Assembly (NCBI RefSeq): GCF_023278185.1
Contig: NZ_CP066356.1
Location: 4,084,001-4,148,000 of the forward strand
DNA length: 64,000 nucleotides
Reading direction: 5' to 3'
DNA from: Bradyrhizobium elkanii USDA 76
Lineage (GTDB): Bacteria; Pseudomonadota; Alphaproteobacteria; Rhizobiales; Xanthobacteraceae
A program made the position numbers and the translations under genes. Shown here in pieces: positions 34,659 to 43,566 of the stretch. Numbering within the stretch: position 1 is the stretch's first letter; every line of letters starts with the position of its first letter. The notes beneath the pieces are model-generated. The model saw only the letters and a list, made by a program, of their open reading frames with translations, was not told where the DNA came from and ran no database searches.

Positions 34659-35717
34659 GTGGCGGACGGCGTCAGGAAAGACGAGGAATTTTCCGGCACA
34701 AGGGAAGTCGAGGAGCGCCATCGTATCAACGAGGCCAGTCTCGACGCCTGGATGAGGGAACACGTCGAGGGTTATCAGGGCCCGCTCACGGTCCTGCAGT
34801 TCAAGGGTGGCCAGTCCAACCCGACCTACAAGCTTGAGACCCCCGGCCGCAACTATGTGATGCGGCGCAAGCCATTCGGTAAATTGTTGCCGTCGGCGCA
34901 TGCGGTCGATCGCGAGTTCCGCGTGATCGCGGCGCTCGGCAAGCAGAATTTCCCGGTCGCGAAAGCCTACGCGCTGTGCACCGACGACGCGGTGATCGGC
35001 TCGGCCTTCTACATCATGTCGATGGAAGAGGGGCGGGTGTTCTGGGATCCGACGCTGCCGACCCAGGAGCCCGACGCGCGCCGCAAGATCTTCGCCAGCA
35101 AGATCGAGACGCTGGCCAAGCTTCATCTGTTCAATCCCGAGGCGATCGGCCTCGGCGACTTCGGCAAGCCCGGCAATTATTTTGCGCGGCAGGTCGACCG
35201 CTGGACCAAGCAGTACCGCGCCTCCGAAACCCAGCACATTCCCGAATTCGAGAAGCTCGCCGAGTGGCTGCCGAAAACCGTTCCGGAGCAGAAGCGCGTC
35301 TCGATCGTCCATGGCGACTATCGCCTCGACAACATGATCTTCCACGCCACCGAGCCGCGGGTGCAGGCGGTGCTCGACTGGGAATTGTCGACGCTCGGTG
35401 ATCCCATGGCCGACTTCACCTATCTGCTGATGCAGTGGACCATGCCGGGCCTCGTCAATGCCGACCTCAAGGCATTGAACATTCCGAGCCAGGATGAGGC
35501 GGCGCAGATCTACTGCGACGTGACCGGCATCCCGGTGCCCGACCTGAACTGGTATTTCTCCTACAATCTGTTCCGCTTGGCGGGCATCACGCAAGGCATC
35601 GCGGGGCGGGTGCGCGACGGCACCGCGTCGAATGCCAAGGCCCTCGAGTCGGCCAAGCGCACCGTGCCGCTGTCGCAGGCGTCTTGGGAATACGCGCAGA
35701 AGGCCGGCGCAACCTGA
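34659..35717 (+). CDS. ACAD10/11-type phosphotransferase (APH fold)
   Basis: 352 residues from GTG 34659 with GAGGGA upstream. The kinase-like phosphotransferase fold shows FKGGQSNPTYKL near residue 49 (nucleotide loop, very like ACAD11), YVMRRKPFG with a Lys/Arg pair, IVHGDYRLDNMIF near 215 (catalytic Asp, Asn) and LDWELSTLGDPMADF near 240 (metal Asp). In animals this domain is fused to the dehydrogenase and phosphorylates 4-hydroxyacyl-CoA. Here it is a separate gene 190 bases after the dehydrogenase gene. Function is inferred from family and pairing. Confidence 0.89.
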   Translation: MADGVRKDEEFSGTREVEERHRINEASLDAWMREHVEGYQGPLTVLQFKGGQSNPTYKLETPGRNYVMRRKPFGKLLPSAHAVDREFRVIAALGKQNFPVAKAYALCTDDAVIGSAFYIMSMEEGRVFWDPTLPTQEPDARRKIFASKIETLAKLHLFNPEAIGLGDFGKPGNYFARQVDRWTKQYRASETQHIPEFEKLAEWLPKTVPEQKRVSIVHGDYRLDNMIFHATEPRVQAVLDWELSTLGDPMADFTYLLMQWTMPGLVNADLKALNIPSQDEAAQIYCDVTGIPVPDLNWYFSYNLFRLAGITQGIAGRVRDGTASNAKALESAKRTVPLSQASWEYAQKAGAT

Positions 35718-35763
35718 TCCAGGAACGCGGCGCGATCCTCAGGGCTCGCGCCGCATTTCTTTT

Positions 35764-35906
35764 CACCTCGCCCCGCTTGCGGGGAGAGGTCGGATCGCAT
35801 GCAGCGAAGCGAAATGCGATCCGGGTGAGGGGGACTCTCCGCGAGTCCGTCCTTCACGGAGTTTGCAGAGGCAGCCCCTCACCCCAAGCCTCTAAGAGCG
35901 AGCAGG
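35764..35906. repeat. Palindromic interspersed repeat, family C, copy 2
   Basis: CACCTCGCCCCGC...GGGGAGAGGTCGGATCGCAT...ATGCGATCCGGGTGAGGGG, then CCCCTCACCCCAAGCCTCTAAG. The right end lacks the CCCCGC block present in copy 1, so it looks truncated. It takes up much of the 354-base gap before the DMT transporter; nothing else is recognised there. Confidence 0.83.
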
Positions 35907-36071
35907 ACGCCGGCGAAGCTGATGCGATGACGCGATCCTCAGGGCTCGCGCTGCCGCTGCAAAGTGCGGCATGTTTCCGCATTGTAGCCATCTGTGACTT
36001 GAGTTCGCGCTGCCGCTTTGGCAAGTCAGTCCGGTCAACGCCCGCCCTGGTCCTGATCGGACATCTTCATT

Positions 36072-36986
36072 TTGACCCTTTCCTCGAATCTTCGCGGCAG
36101 CCTGTTCATGGCTGCGGCCATGGCCAGCTTCACGGTCAACGACACCATCACCAAGGCGGTGTCGGCGGAGCTCAACGTCGGGGAGATCCTGCTCGTCCGC
36201 GGCCTGGTCGCGATGGTGCTGGTCGCGGCGCTCGCCTGGTACCGCGACGCGCTGCGCAGCTTCCGTGCGCTGCTGATCTGGCCGGTCGGACTGCGCGTCC
36301 TTGGCGAGATCGGCGGCACGCTGACCTATCTCTCCGCGATCTCGCAGATCCCGCTCGCCAACGCCTCGGCGATCTTCCAGGCGTTGCCGCTGGTCATCAC
36401 GCTCGGCGCGGCGCTGGTGTTCGGCGAGCCGGTCGGCTGGCGGCGATGGCTCGCGATATCAGCCGGCTTCATCGGCGTCCTCGTCATCGTTCGGCCGGGC
36501 GCGGAAGGCTTTAGCCAGGCTGCGCTCTTGGCGCTGGCGTCGGTCGGCTTTTGCGCGGTGCGCGATCTCGCCACCCGCCGCATCCCGAAGGACTTGCCGA
36601 CCGTGTTCATCACGCTGCTCACCACCGTGACCGTGACGACGGCGGGTGCTGTCGTCCTTGTCCCGCTCGGCGGCTGGCGCCCGCTGTCCGGCAATGCGCT
36701 CGGCCTGCTCACATTCGCCGCAGTGCTGATCCTGATCGGTTACCAGTGCATCATCGTGTCGCTGCGCACAGGCGACATCTCGGCGGTGGCGCCGTTCCGC
36801 TACACCGCGCTGCCGTGGGCGATGCTGACGGGCTATCTCGCTTTCGGCCACAAGCCCGACGGTCCAATGCTCGCCGGCGCCGCGATCATCGTCGCCTCCG
36901 GCCTCTATGCCTTCTACCGCGAGCGCAAGCGCGACAAGCTGCGTCCGGCCGCGACCGGACCGGGCCTGCCGCCGGACGGGTTGTGA
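36072..36986 (+). CDS. EamA/DMT-family transporter
   Basis: 304 residues with about ten membrane segments in two EamA repeats (GSLFMAAAMASFTVNDTITKAV begins the first; ALLALASVGFCAVRDL the second). Inner-membrane metabolite exporter or importer of the drug/metabolite superfamily; the substrate cannot be read. Start is uncertain: TTG 36072 gives the full first helix, ATG 36108 is shorter; neither has a good ribosome site. Monocistronic. Confidence 0.86.
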   Translation: MTLSSNLRGSLFMAAAMASFTVNDTITKAVSAELNVGEILLVRGLVAMVLVAALAWYRDALRSFRALLIWPVGLRVLGEIGGTLTYLSAISQIPLANASAIFQALPLVITLGAALVFGEPVGWRRWLAISAGFIGVLVIVRPGAEGFSQAALLALASVGFCAVRDLATRRIPKDLPTVFITLLTTVTVTTAGAVVLVPLGGWRPLSGNALGLLTFAAVLILIGYQCIIVSLRTGDISAVAPFRYTALPWAMLTGYLAFGHKPDGPMLAGAAIIVASGLYAFYRERKRDKLRPAATGPGLPPDGL

Positions 36987-37000
36987 TGCATCCGTGATCC

Positions 37001-37084
37001 GTAGGATGGGTGGAGCGCAGCGATACCCATCATGGCGCCGCGGATACGAGGGAATGGGTTTCGCTTCGCTCTACCCATCCCACG
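37001..37084. repeat. Palindromic interspersed repeat, family E
   Basis: GTAGGATGGGTGGAGCGCAG near the left end pairs with CTTCGCTCTACCCATCC at the right. Single copy in this window, placed between convergent genes where it could serve as a bidirectional 3' hairpin. Confidence 0.75.
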
Positions 37085-37098
37085 CAATCATTTGCAAA

Positions 37099-38268
37099 TC
37101 ACTTCGCGCAATGCGCGATCAGCCGTGCGACGAATGCGCCGCACGCCTCGAGTTGCGACATCTCGACGAACTCATCCGGCGTATGCGCCTGTGCGATCGA
37201 GCCGGGGCCGACCACGACGGAGGGCACATCCGCCATGCTGACGAACAGGCTGGCCTCGGTGCCGAAGGCGACCTTGGCGTGATCGTTGCGGCCGGCAAAT
37301 TGCTTGGCGAGCGTGACGATCGCAGCGTCCGCCGCGGTGTCGAGCGCGGGATAATCGAGGATCTCCTCGAAGTCGATGCCGCATTCGGGATGCCGCTTGC
37401 GCATCGCGGGCTCGATCTCGGCCTTCGCCCAGGCGATGATCGCATCGGTCACTTCTCTCGACTCGGTGATGCCGATGCCGCGGCACTCGAATTCCACGGC
37501 GCAATGGTCGGGCACGATATTCAGCGCGGCGCCGCCATGCACGATGCTGGTGAGCAGGGTCGAGTGCGGGACATCGTAGAGGCTGACTTGTTCGGCATCC
37601 GCGGCCAGCAACGCGGCGCGGCGGCGGATTTCGGTGATCAGGTCGGCGGCATATTCGATGGCGTTGACGCCGTCGGGCGCGATCGAGGAGTGGCGGGCGA
37701 GCCCGCGGAACGTGGCGCGCACGCCGTGCTTGCCCTTGTGCCCGATGATCACCTGCATCTGGGTCGGCTCGCCGACGAAGCAGCCAAGCGGCTTGATCGG
37801 CTTGCGTGCGACCTCGCGCAGCATCGGCCGCACGCCGACGCAGCCGATCTCCTCGTCATAGGAGATGGCAAGATTGATCGGCGTCTTCAGATCGGCCGCG
37901 AGCATCTCGGGAACCATCGCGAGGCAGACGGCGACAAAGCCTTTCATGTCGGTGGTGCCGCGGCCGTACAGCCGCCCGTCGCGCTCGACGAGCTCGAACG
38001 GGTTGTGGCTCCAGTCCTGTCCCACAACCGGCACGACGTCGGTATGCCCCGACAGCACCAGCCCGGCCTTGTCCTCGGGGCCGATCGTGACCCACAACGA
38101 GGACTTCTGTCCGGTTTCGTCGACGATGCGCTGACTGCCGACGCCAAGCGAGGCGAGGTAGCGCTCGATGTAGTCGATCAGAGGCAGGTTGCTGCGGTCG
38201 CTGACGGTGTCGAACGCGACGAGGTCGGCCAAGAGCTTGCGGATGCGGTCGGGACGTTGATTTTGCAT
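37099..38268 (-). CDS. argE: Acetylornithine deacetylase-like M20 metallopeptidase
   Basis: 389 residues from ATG 38268. M20 di-zinc enzyme: VLSGHTDVVPV (metal His, catalytic Asp), YGRGTTDMKGF (bridging Asp), YDEEIGCVG (catalytic Glu and metal Glu), and a late GPGSIAQAHTPDEFV metal His. LVAFDTVS near the start is typical of ArgE in Rhizobiales. It removes the acetyl group of N-acetylornithine in arginine synthesis, though closely related deacylases exist. Monocistronic. Confidence 0.86.
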   Translation of the reverse strand: MQNQRPDRIRKLLADLVAFDTVSDRSNLPLIDYIERYLASLGVGSQRIVDETGQKSSLWVTIGPEDKAGLVLSGHTDVVPVVGQDWSHNPFELVERDGRLYGRGTTDMKGFVAVCLAMVPEMLAADLKTPINLAISYDEEIGCVGVRPMLREVARKPIKPLGCFVGEPTQMQVIIGHKGKHGVRATFRGLARHSSIAPDGVNAIEYAADLITEIRRRAALLAADAEQVSLYDVPHSTLLTSIVHGGAALNIVPDHCAVEFECRGIGITESREVTDAIIAWAKAEIEPAMRKRHPECGIDFEEILDYPALDTAADAAIVTLAKQFAGRNDHAKVAFGTEASLFVSMADVPSVVVGPGSIAQAHTPDEFVEMSQLEACGAFVARLIAHCAK

Positions 38269-38561
38269 TGCCTGTTCGTTTGCGAGGGACTGTGCGAGGA
38301 ATGACGAGTGTGCGGGCGATCCTGCCAGCGAAGTATAACAGCTGGTTGGCCTGCCGGGGCCAAGCAATATTCGGACCGTTGCCGGCGGTTATTGCAGACC
38401 CATCCTAGGGCGCACGGTTGCTCGGATCCGGTCGTCTCACCCGATCGAGGGCGCGCTTCGCGGTCGTCACGAACGTGGGTCGAGATGCGGTGGACGCTGC
38501 GCGTGGTAAATCATGTCGCGAGAACGCGGATGTATGACCCGCAGCGAACCACACCTTCGAT

Positions 38562-38685
38562 GTCGTCCCGGCGAAGGCCGGGACCCATTACCACAAATGC
38601 CGATTGTTGCGTGACGCTGGGGCCACGGCCCGTTCCAACAACACAACCCTGTGGTTATGGGTCCCGGCCTTCGCCGGGACGACGG
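38562..38685. repeat. Palindromic interspersed repeat, family D
   Basis: Left arm GTCGTCCCGGCGAAGGCCGG followed by GACCCATTACCACA; right arm TGTGGTTATGGGTCCCGGCC then TTCGCCGGGACGAC. The arms pair over ~33 bases with a ~55-base loop. It fills part of the 474-base gap between the deacetylase and SDR genes; the remainder of that gap (38269-38560) has no recognisable gene. Confidence 0.85.
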
Positions 38686-38742
38686 TCGTGAATGTGGAGT
38701 CATCTGGGCCGCCGCCGGGATGACCACTGGAGACTGGCGTTG

Positions 38743-39528
38743 CTAGATCGGCTTGCCCGTATACGGCATCGACGCCGTCAGGCCGCCGTCGACCGGGATG
38801 GCCTGGCCGTTGACGTAGGACGCTTCATCGCTCGCCAAAAACAATCCCATCGCGGCGAGCTCGTGCGGTTGGCCGGCACGCTTGAGCGGATTGAGCTGGC
38901 CGATCTTGTCCTGGGTGCCGCGCTCCTTGGCGCGATCGAACACCGGCTTGGTCATGCCGGTCTCGATCAGGCCCGGACACACCGCATTGATGCGCACCCC
39001 GGTGCCGGAGAGCGAGTAGGCGGTGGTCTGCACCAGGCTGATGACGCCGGCCTTGCTCGCGCCGTAGGGATGTCCGCTGGCACCCGACTTCAGGCCCGCG
39101 ACGGACGCGGTGCAGACGATCGAACCGGAACCTTGCTTCGTCATATGAGGGATCGAATGCTTGATCGCGAGGAACGGGCCGATCAGATTGACGCGCAGCA
39201 CTTCCTGCCAATGTTCGACGGTCTGGTCGGCGAGCGGGACGAGGCCGCCGCTGACGCCGGCATTGGCCCAGATCGCATCGAGCTTGCCGTATTTCGAAAC
39301 CGCCTTCTCGATGAAGGCCTTCACGTCGCTCTCCGAGCCGGCATCGGCGGTGACGGCCTCGACGGTGCCGCCGGCGTCGCGCACCAGCTTGGCGGTCTCG
39401 TTCACGCCTTCGGCGCGATCGACCGCGATCAGCTTGGCGCCTTCCCTGGTGAACAGCAGCGAGGCGGCGCGGCCGATGCCGCTGCCAGCGCCGGTGATGA
39501 TGACGGATTTGCCTTCGAGGCGGCCCAT
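38743..39528 (-). CDS. Short-chain dehydrogenase/reductase
   Basis: 261 residues from ATG 39528 with GGGAGA upstream. Classical SDR: TGAGSGIGRA (NAD(P) loop), NAG in IWANAGVSGG, catalytic YGASK with a Ser ~13 residues before, and a C-terminal PVDGGLTA. The Asp at the end of strand 2 (IAVDRA) suggests NAD preference. Substrate unknown. Divergent from the histidine phosphatase gene across a region with two TTCAAAC direct repeats. Confidence 0.89.
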   Translation of the reverse strand: MGRLEGKSVIITGAGSGIGRAASLLFTREGAKLIAVDRAEGVNETAKLVRDAGGTVEAVTADAGSESDVKAFIEKAVSKYGKLDAIWANAGVSGGLVPLADQTVEHWQEVLRVNLIGPFLAIKHSIPHMTKQGSGSIVCTASVAGLKSGASGHPYGASKAGVISLVQTTAYSLSGTGVRINAVCPGLIETGMTKPVFDRAKERGTQDKIGQLNPLKRAGQPHELAAMGLFLASDEASYVNGQAIPVDGGLTASMPYTGKPI

Positions 39529-39578
39529 GATTTTCTCCCTGTTCACGTGATCCCCGACGCGTCTGCCGCGCGACGGAA

Positions 39579-39597
39579 TTCAAACAAAATTTCAAAC
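39579..39597. promoter_or_regulatory. Tandem TTCAAAC motifs
   Basis: TTCAAAC at 39579 and again at 39591, 12 bases apart, in the SDR/phosphatase divergent region. The same heptamer forms the left arm of the putative TetR operator at 33031. Could be another target of that regulator. Confidence 0.25.
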
Positions 39598-39667
39598 GTC
39601 CGAAGCACTTGAGACGATGTGCGGCGTGACGTACAGCGAGACGGGACACTATTGAAGGGCTCATCCG

Positions 39668-40375
39668 ATGTCCAATCCAGACAAGCCTGACGTGACGGTG
39701 ACGCGGTGGTGGTGGGTTCGCCACGCGCCGGTGCGCAGCGACGGCGGCAACATCTACGGGCAAGAGGATATCGACTGCGACACCGGCGACACCCAAGTGT
39801 TCGAGGCGGTCGCCAAGATGCTGCCGCGCGATGCGGTCTGGTATTCGAGCAATTTGAAACGCACGCACAAGACCGCGGACGCGATCTGGGCTGCCGGGTT
39901 TCCAAGACCTGAAATCATGACGCAGGAACGCGACTTCGCCGAGCAGCATCTCGGCCAGTGGCAGGGTATGAACCGCGCGGCGTTTCTCGCCAGCCGTCCG
40001 CCGGGCACGGCCTGGTTCGCCGATGTCAACGAGCCCGCGCCCGGCGGCGAGAGCTACATGGATCTCTATACCCGCGTCTGCCGCACCATCGTGCGGATCA
40101 CCGCCGCGGAAGCGGGCAGGAATATCATCGCAGTCGGCCATGGCGGCGTCATCAAGGCCGCGGTCGGTCTGGCGCTTGGCGGCCAGCCGGACAGGGGGCT
40201 GTCGTTCGATATCGACAATGTCTCGGTGACGCGGCTCGATCACATCGCAAGCGCCGGTCTGTCGACCTGGCGGCTGCCGATGGTGAACCAGCAGCCGTGG
40301 ATTGCCGATCCGCGCCACGCCGCGATGCATCAGCCGTCCGGGCCGGAAGTCAGGCCGGCGAGCAAGCTTGCGTGA
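39668..40375 (+). CDS. Histidine phosphatase family protein
   Basis: 235 residues. The phosphohistidine loop reads VRHAPV (Arg-His-Ala in place of the usual RHG), the second Arg is in SNLKRTHKTADA, the Glu in ERDFAEQHLGQWQG, and the second His in AVGHGGVI. Cytoplasmic phosphomonoesterase of the phosphoglycerate-mutase-like superfamily, alpha-ribazole phosphatase-like in outline; substrate unknown. An SDR gene follows 76 bases downstream. Confidence 0.87.
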   Translation: MSNPDKPDVTVTRWWWVRHAPVRSDGGNIYGQEDIDCDTGDTQVFEAVAKMLPRDAVWYSSNLKRTHKTADAIWAAGFPRPEIMTQERDFAEQHLGQWQGMNRAAFLASRPPGTAWFADVNEPAPGGESYMDLYTRVCRTIVRITAAEAGRNIIAVGHGGVIKAAVGLALGGQPDRGLSFDIDNVSVTRLDHIASAGLSTWRLPMVNQQPWIADPRHAAMHQPSGPEVRPASKLA

Positions 40376-40451
40376 TCGCTGCTATCGCAACCCCGCGACG
40401 CTGCTTAAGCTCAACGCAGAATTCAAACACCGCAACATCAGGGAGAGAAAC

Positions 40452-41219
40452 ATGACCTTGTTCGACATGAAGGGAAAAGTCGCCGTCATCACCGGCTCGA
40501 CGCGCGGCATCGGACGCGCGATCGCCGAGCGCATGGCCGAGCACGGCGCCAAGGTCGTGATCTCCTCGCGCAAGGCTGACGTCTGCGAGCAGGTGGCGAA
40601 GGAGATCAACGACAGCTACGGCAAGGGCACCGCGGTTGCGATCGCGGCCAACATCTCGTCGAAGGAAAACCTGCAGAACCTGGTCGATGAGAGCAACCGC
40701 GCCTTCGGCAAGATCGACGTGCTGGTCTGCAACGCGGCGTCCAATCCTTACTACGGTCCGCTCGCCGGCATCTCCGACGATCAGTTCCGCAAGATCCTCG
40801 ACAACAACATCGTCGCCAACAACTGGCTGATCTCGATGGTGGTGCCGCAGATGATCGAGCGCAAGGACGGCTCGATCATCATCGTGTCCTCGATCGGCGG
40901 CCTGAAGGGCTCGACCATCCTCGGCGCCTACGCGATCTCCAAGGCCGCCGACATGCAGCTCGCGCGCAACCTCGCCTGCGAATACGGCAAGCACAATATC
41001 CGCGTGAATTGCATCGCGCCGGGCCTGATCAAGACCGACTTTGCCAAGGCGCTGTGGGACAATCCGGACAATCTGAAGGCCTCGACCGCACGCTCGCCGC
41101 TGCTGCGGATCGGCGTGCCGGACGAGATCGCGGGCGCCGCCGTGATGATGGGCTCGCGCGCCGGCGACTTCATGACCGGCCAGACCATCGTGATCGACGG
41201 CGGCGCTACGATCAGCTGA
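40452..41219 (+). CDS. Short-chain dehydrogenase/reductase
   Basis: 255 residues from ATG 40452 with GGGAGAGA upstream. Classical SDR: TGSTRGIGRA, NAAS in place of NAG at the active-site strand, catalytic YAISK with SSIGG before it, and an IDGGATIS end. SSRK after strand 2 favours NADP(H). Related to the SDR used with acyl-CoA or steroid-like substrates in Bradyrhizobium, but no substrate can be assigned. Probably cotranscribed with the histidine phosphatase gene. Confidence 0.9.
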   Translation: MTLFDMKGKVAVITGSTRGIGRAIAERMAEHGAKVVISSRKADVCEQVAKEINDSYGKGTAVAIAANISSKENLQNLVDESNRAFGKIDVLVCNAASNPYYGPLAGISDDQFRKILDNNIVANNWLISMVVPQMIERKDGSIIIVSSIGGLKGSTILGAYAISKAADMQLARNLACEYGKHNIRVNCIAPGLIKTDFAKALWDNPDNLKASTARSPLLRIGVPDEIAGAAVMMGSRAGDFMTGQTIVIDGGATIS

Positions 41220-41247
41220 CGCCGGCGTCGTCGAGGTCGCGATTTGT

Positions 41248-41333
41248 CGTCATGGCCGGGCTTGTCCCGGCCATCCACGTCGTCCTTCGCGACCCCAAAG
41301 ACGTGGATGCCCGGGACAAGCCCGGGCATGACG
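41248..41333. repeat. Palindromic interspersed repeat, family A, copy 2
   Basis: CGTCATGGCCGGGCTTGTCC and its complement GGACAAGCCCGGGCATGACG enclose CATCCACGTC/GACGTGGATG, giving a near-perfect long hairpin. Shares the 31-base left end with copy 1 at 18339 but lacks its extra inner segment. Between convergent genes. Confidence 0.88.
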
Positions 41334-41358
41334 CGGAGCAAGGGGAGGCGTGGTCGCC

Positions 41359-42582
41359 TTACTCCACCGCCGCATACACCCCGTTGCGCACCAGCGAGCG
41401 GGTATATTCGCGCTGGCCCGGGCCCTGCATCATGAAGACGGCGATCAGGTCTTCGCTCGGATCGATCCAGAAGAACGTGCCGGCCATGCCGCTCCAGAAA
41501 TACTGGCCGACCGAGCCGGAGAACGGCGCGATGCCCTGCTGCATGCGCACGGCGAAGCCGAGGCCGAAACTGTGGCCGGGTGACACCAGCGTGCCCTGGA
41601 TCGTGACGCCGGCGCCGAGGTGATCGGAGGCCATGAATTCGAGCGTCTTGCGGCCGATGATCCTGGTGCCGTCGAGCGAGCCGCCGTTCAGCAGCATCTG
41701 CGCGAAGCGGGCATAGTCCATCGTGGTCGAGACCAGTCCGCCGCCGCCGGATTCCATCGCCGGCTTCTCCAGCATGTTGAACAGCTGCACCTTCTCGTTG
41801 GTCCAGGGATCGTTGGCAAACGCCTCGGCGAGGCGGCCGGCATTGGCTTCCCCGGTGTGGAAGGCGGTCTCGGTCATCTGCAACGGCGCGAGGATGCGCT
41901 CAGTGAGGTACGCGCCGAGCGTCTTGCCGCTGACGACCTCGATGATGCGGCCGAGGACGTCGGTGGAGCGGCTGTAGTTCCACTCGGCGCCGGGCTGGCA
42001 GACCAGCGGCATGCCGGCGAGCATGGTGGCGTGCTCGGCATTGGTGATCTTGCGGCTGCGCAGCCGCGACTGCTGGTAAAGCTGCTGCACCGGGCCGTTG
42101 CCGGTGTGGTCATAAGTAAGCCCAGACGTGTGGCGGAGCAGGTCCTGGATCGTCATCTGCCGTTTCGCCGCGACCAGCTCGAGCTTGCCGTTGTTCTCGA
42201 CGCCGACCTTGGTCTCGGCGAATTCGGGGATGAACTTCGCAACGGGATCGTTGAGCAGGAAGTGGCCGTTCTCCAGCAGCTGCATGATGCCGACCGAGAC
42301 GATCGGCTTGGTCATCGAGAAGATGCGGAAGATCGTGTCATGGGTCATTGGCGCTGAGGCGGTCGGGGTTTGCCGGCCGATCGCGTCGAACCAGCCGATC
42401 TGGCCGCGCCGAGCCACCAGCACCGTCACGCCGGGCACGGTTCCCTTGTCGACCTCGCGCTTGAAGGTATCGGATAGCGCCTGCAGCCGCGCGCCCGACA
42501 GTCCGATCGATTCGGGCTTGGCGAGGGGGAGGGACGGGGTGGTTGGGTTGGTGGCGTGCTTGGCGGCGGTCTGGGCGTTCAT
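41359..42582 (-). CDS. Serine hydrolase, beta-lactamase/EstB family
   Basis: 407 residues, with GGGAGAGA upstream of the ATG. Class C beta-lactamase fold: catalytic Ser89 in SMTK with Lys92, Tyr203 in NYSRS, and a late GHSFGLGF segment with His-Ser-Phe in the KTG position. No signal peptide, so it is probably a cytoplasmic esterase or amidase and not a resistance enzyme. Stands alone just before tRNA-Trp. Confidence 0.89.
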   Translation of the reverse strand: MNAQTAAKHATNPTTPSLPLAKPESIGLSGARLQALSDTFKREVDKGTVPGVTVLVARRGQIGWFDAIGRQTPTASAPMTHDTIFRIFSMTKPIVSVGIMQLLENGHFLLNDPVAKFIPEFAETKVGVENNGKLELVAAKRQMTIQDLLRHTSGLTYDHTGNGPVQQLYQQSRLRSRKITNAEHATMLAGMPLVCQPGAEWNYSRSTDVLGRIIEVVSGKTLGAYLTERILAPLQMTETAFHTGEANAGRLAEAFANDPWTNEKVQLFNMLEKPAMESGGGGLVSTTMDYARFAQMLLNGGSLDGTRIIGRKTLEFMASDHLGAGVTIQGTLVSPGHSFGLGFAVRMQQGIAPFSGSVGQYFWSGMAGTFFWIDPSEDLIAVFMMQGPGQREYTRSLVRNGVYAAVE

Positions 42583-42751
42583 GGTCTCTCCCTGGTTCTT
42601 GATTCTTGCGGCGGAGCGCCGACGTGGGGTGATGGCCGAAGTCTGACGCAGAAGTTTTGCAATGAACAGAAGCTTCGCCGCTTCGCCCTTGCAAACCGGC
42701 CATGCCCTGTGCTTGAAACGGCGCGAACCGGCGGCGACGCTGGTTCCCTGC

Positions 42752-42827
42752 AGGAGTGTAGCTCAATTGGTAGAGCACCGGTCTCCAAAACCGGGGGTCG
42801 CAGGTTCGAGCCCTGCCACTCCTGCCA
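42752..42827 (+). tRNA. trnW: tRNA-Trp (CCA anticodon)
   Basis: Cloverleaf folds fully: acceptor AGGAGTG/CACTCCT, D-arm GCTC...GAGC, anticodon arm CCGGT-CTCCAAA-ACCGG with CCA at 42786-42788, T-arm GCAGG-TTCGAGC-CCTGC, discriminator G and encoded CCA end. In many alphaproteobacteria this gene sits right before secE; here secE is 14 kb away. Confidence 0.97.
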
Positions 42828-43009
42828 GCTAAATCAAATACTTAGCCATTATTGCGCGGCGAACGCACCGGGAACACTAGACGCGCGGGCCCCAGTTCGG
42901 ACCCAAACGGGCTCAGCCGCCTCGCGAACGGCAGTCGACAGGCTGATGCAAGGGGGCGCGTTTCGGATACGTCCGACGTGGAGCGATGACGTCCTGCGGA
43001 GCAGCTTCG

Positions 43010-43540
43010 CTAGGATTGCATTGGAATGTACTTCGTCCTTCGTACGAAGAATTGCTCGTACAATTTGTCGTCGCCAATTTCCCTGCCGACCTCCCTCAAC
43101 GCGAAGAACGGCATCAGAACGACGAACATGATCAGCGCGACGACAAGTATTTCCTCCAGACTTCCTCCGCCCAATGAAGAGATGCTTTCGCCGAGCGTCT
43201 TGCCGCGCCACAAGCCGATAAGAGCGTCCTCAACCACGTGAAAGGACAGCAAGATCACGGCATACACGGCCGACTTGTATGCGATCGGATAGATCAGTGG
43301 CCTGTGCTTCATACCTTCGGCGATGTTGAACGCCTCCGCGACGAACATGATCTTCGCCAGCACCAATGCATTGATGAAGGCGAAGCCCTGATGATAGAAT
43401 ACGTCTTGCTGGTTCAGGACGATCGATCTGTGAACGGCAAACAGGCCGAGCAGGACCCAAAGGTAGAGAACAATCCAGAACAACCTCCGGGCCTCTGCGA
43501 CGCCTTTCTCCTTGATATGAGCAAGTTGTTGATCGCGCAT
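43010..43540 (-). CDS. Integral membrane protein of unknown function
   Basis: 176 residues from ATG 43540; a TTG at 43570 overlaps the upstream gene stop and would add 10 residues. Four membrane segments are likely (LFWIVLYLWVLLGLFAV; GFAFINALVLAKIMFVA; SAVYAVILLSFHVV; EILVVALIMFVVLMPFFAL). The ends are charged. Last gene of the cluster with carboxymuconolactone decarboxylase-like and BKACE genes; a possible role in their pathway is unknown. Confidence 0.65.
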   Translation of the reverse strand: MRDQQLAHIKEKGVAEARRLFWIVLYLWVLLGLFAVHRSIVLNQQDVFYHQGFAFINALVLAKIMFVAEAFNIAEGMKHRPLIYPIAYKSAVYAVILLSFHVVEDALIGLWRGKTLGESISSLGGGSLEEILVVALIMFVVLMPFFALREVGREIGDDKLYEQFFVRRTKYIPMQS

Positions 43541-43566
43541 TGTCCGGTCCTGCTCCGACTTACCAA

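Noticed and set aside
41359..42582. Serine hydrolase as a beta-lactamase resistance gene
   Set aside because: No signal peptide and the EstB/class C-like motif set without lactamase-specific features; esterase is more likely.
42752..42827. tRNA-Trp as an integration site with a genomic island to its right
   Set aside because: No integrase and no direct repeat of the tRNA 3' end were seen up to secE. The separation from secE is reported but not called an island.
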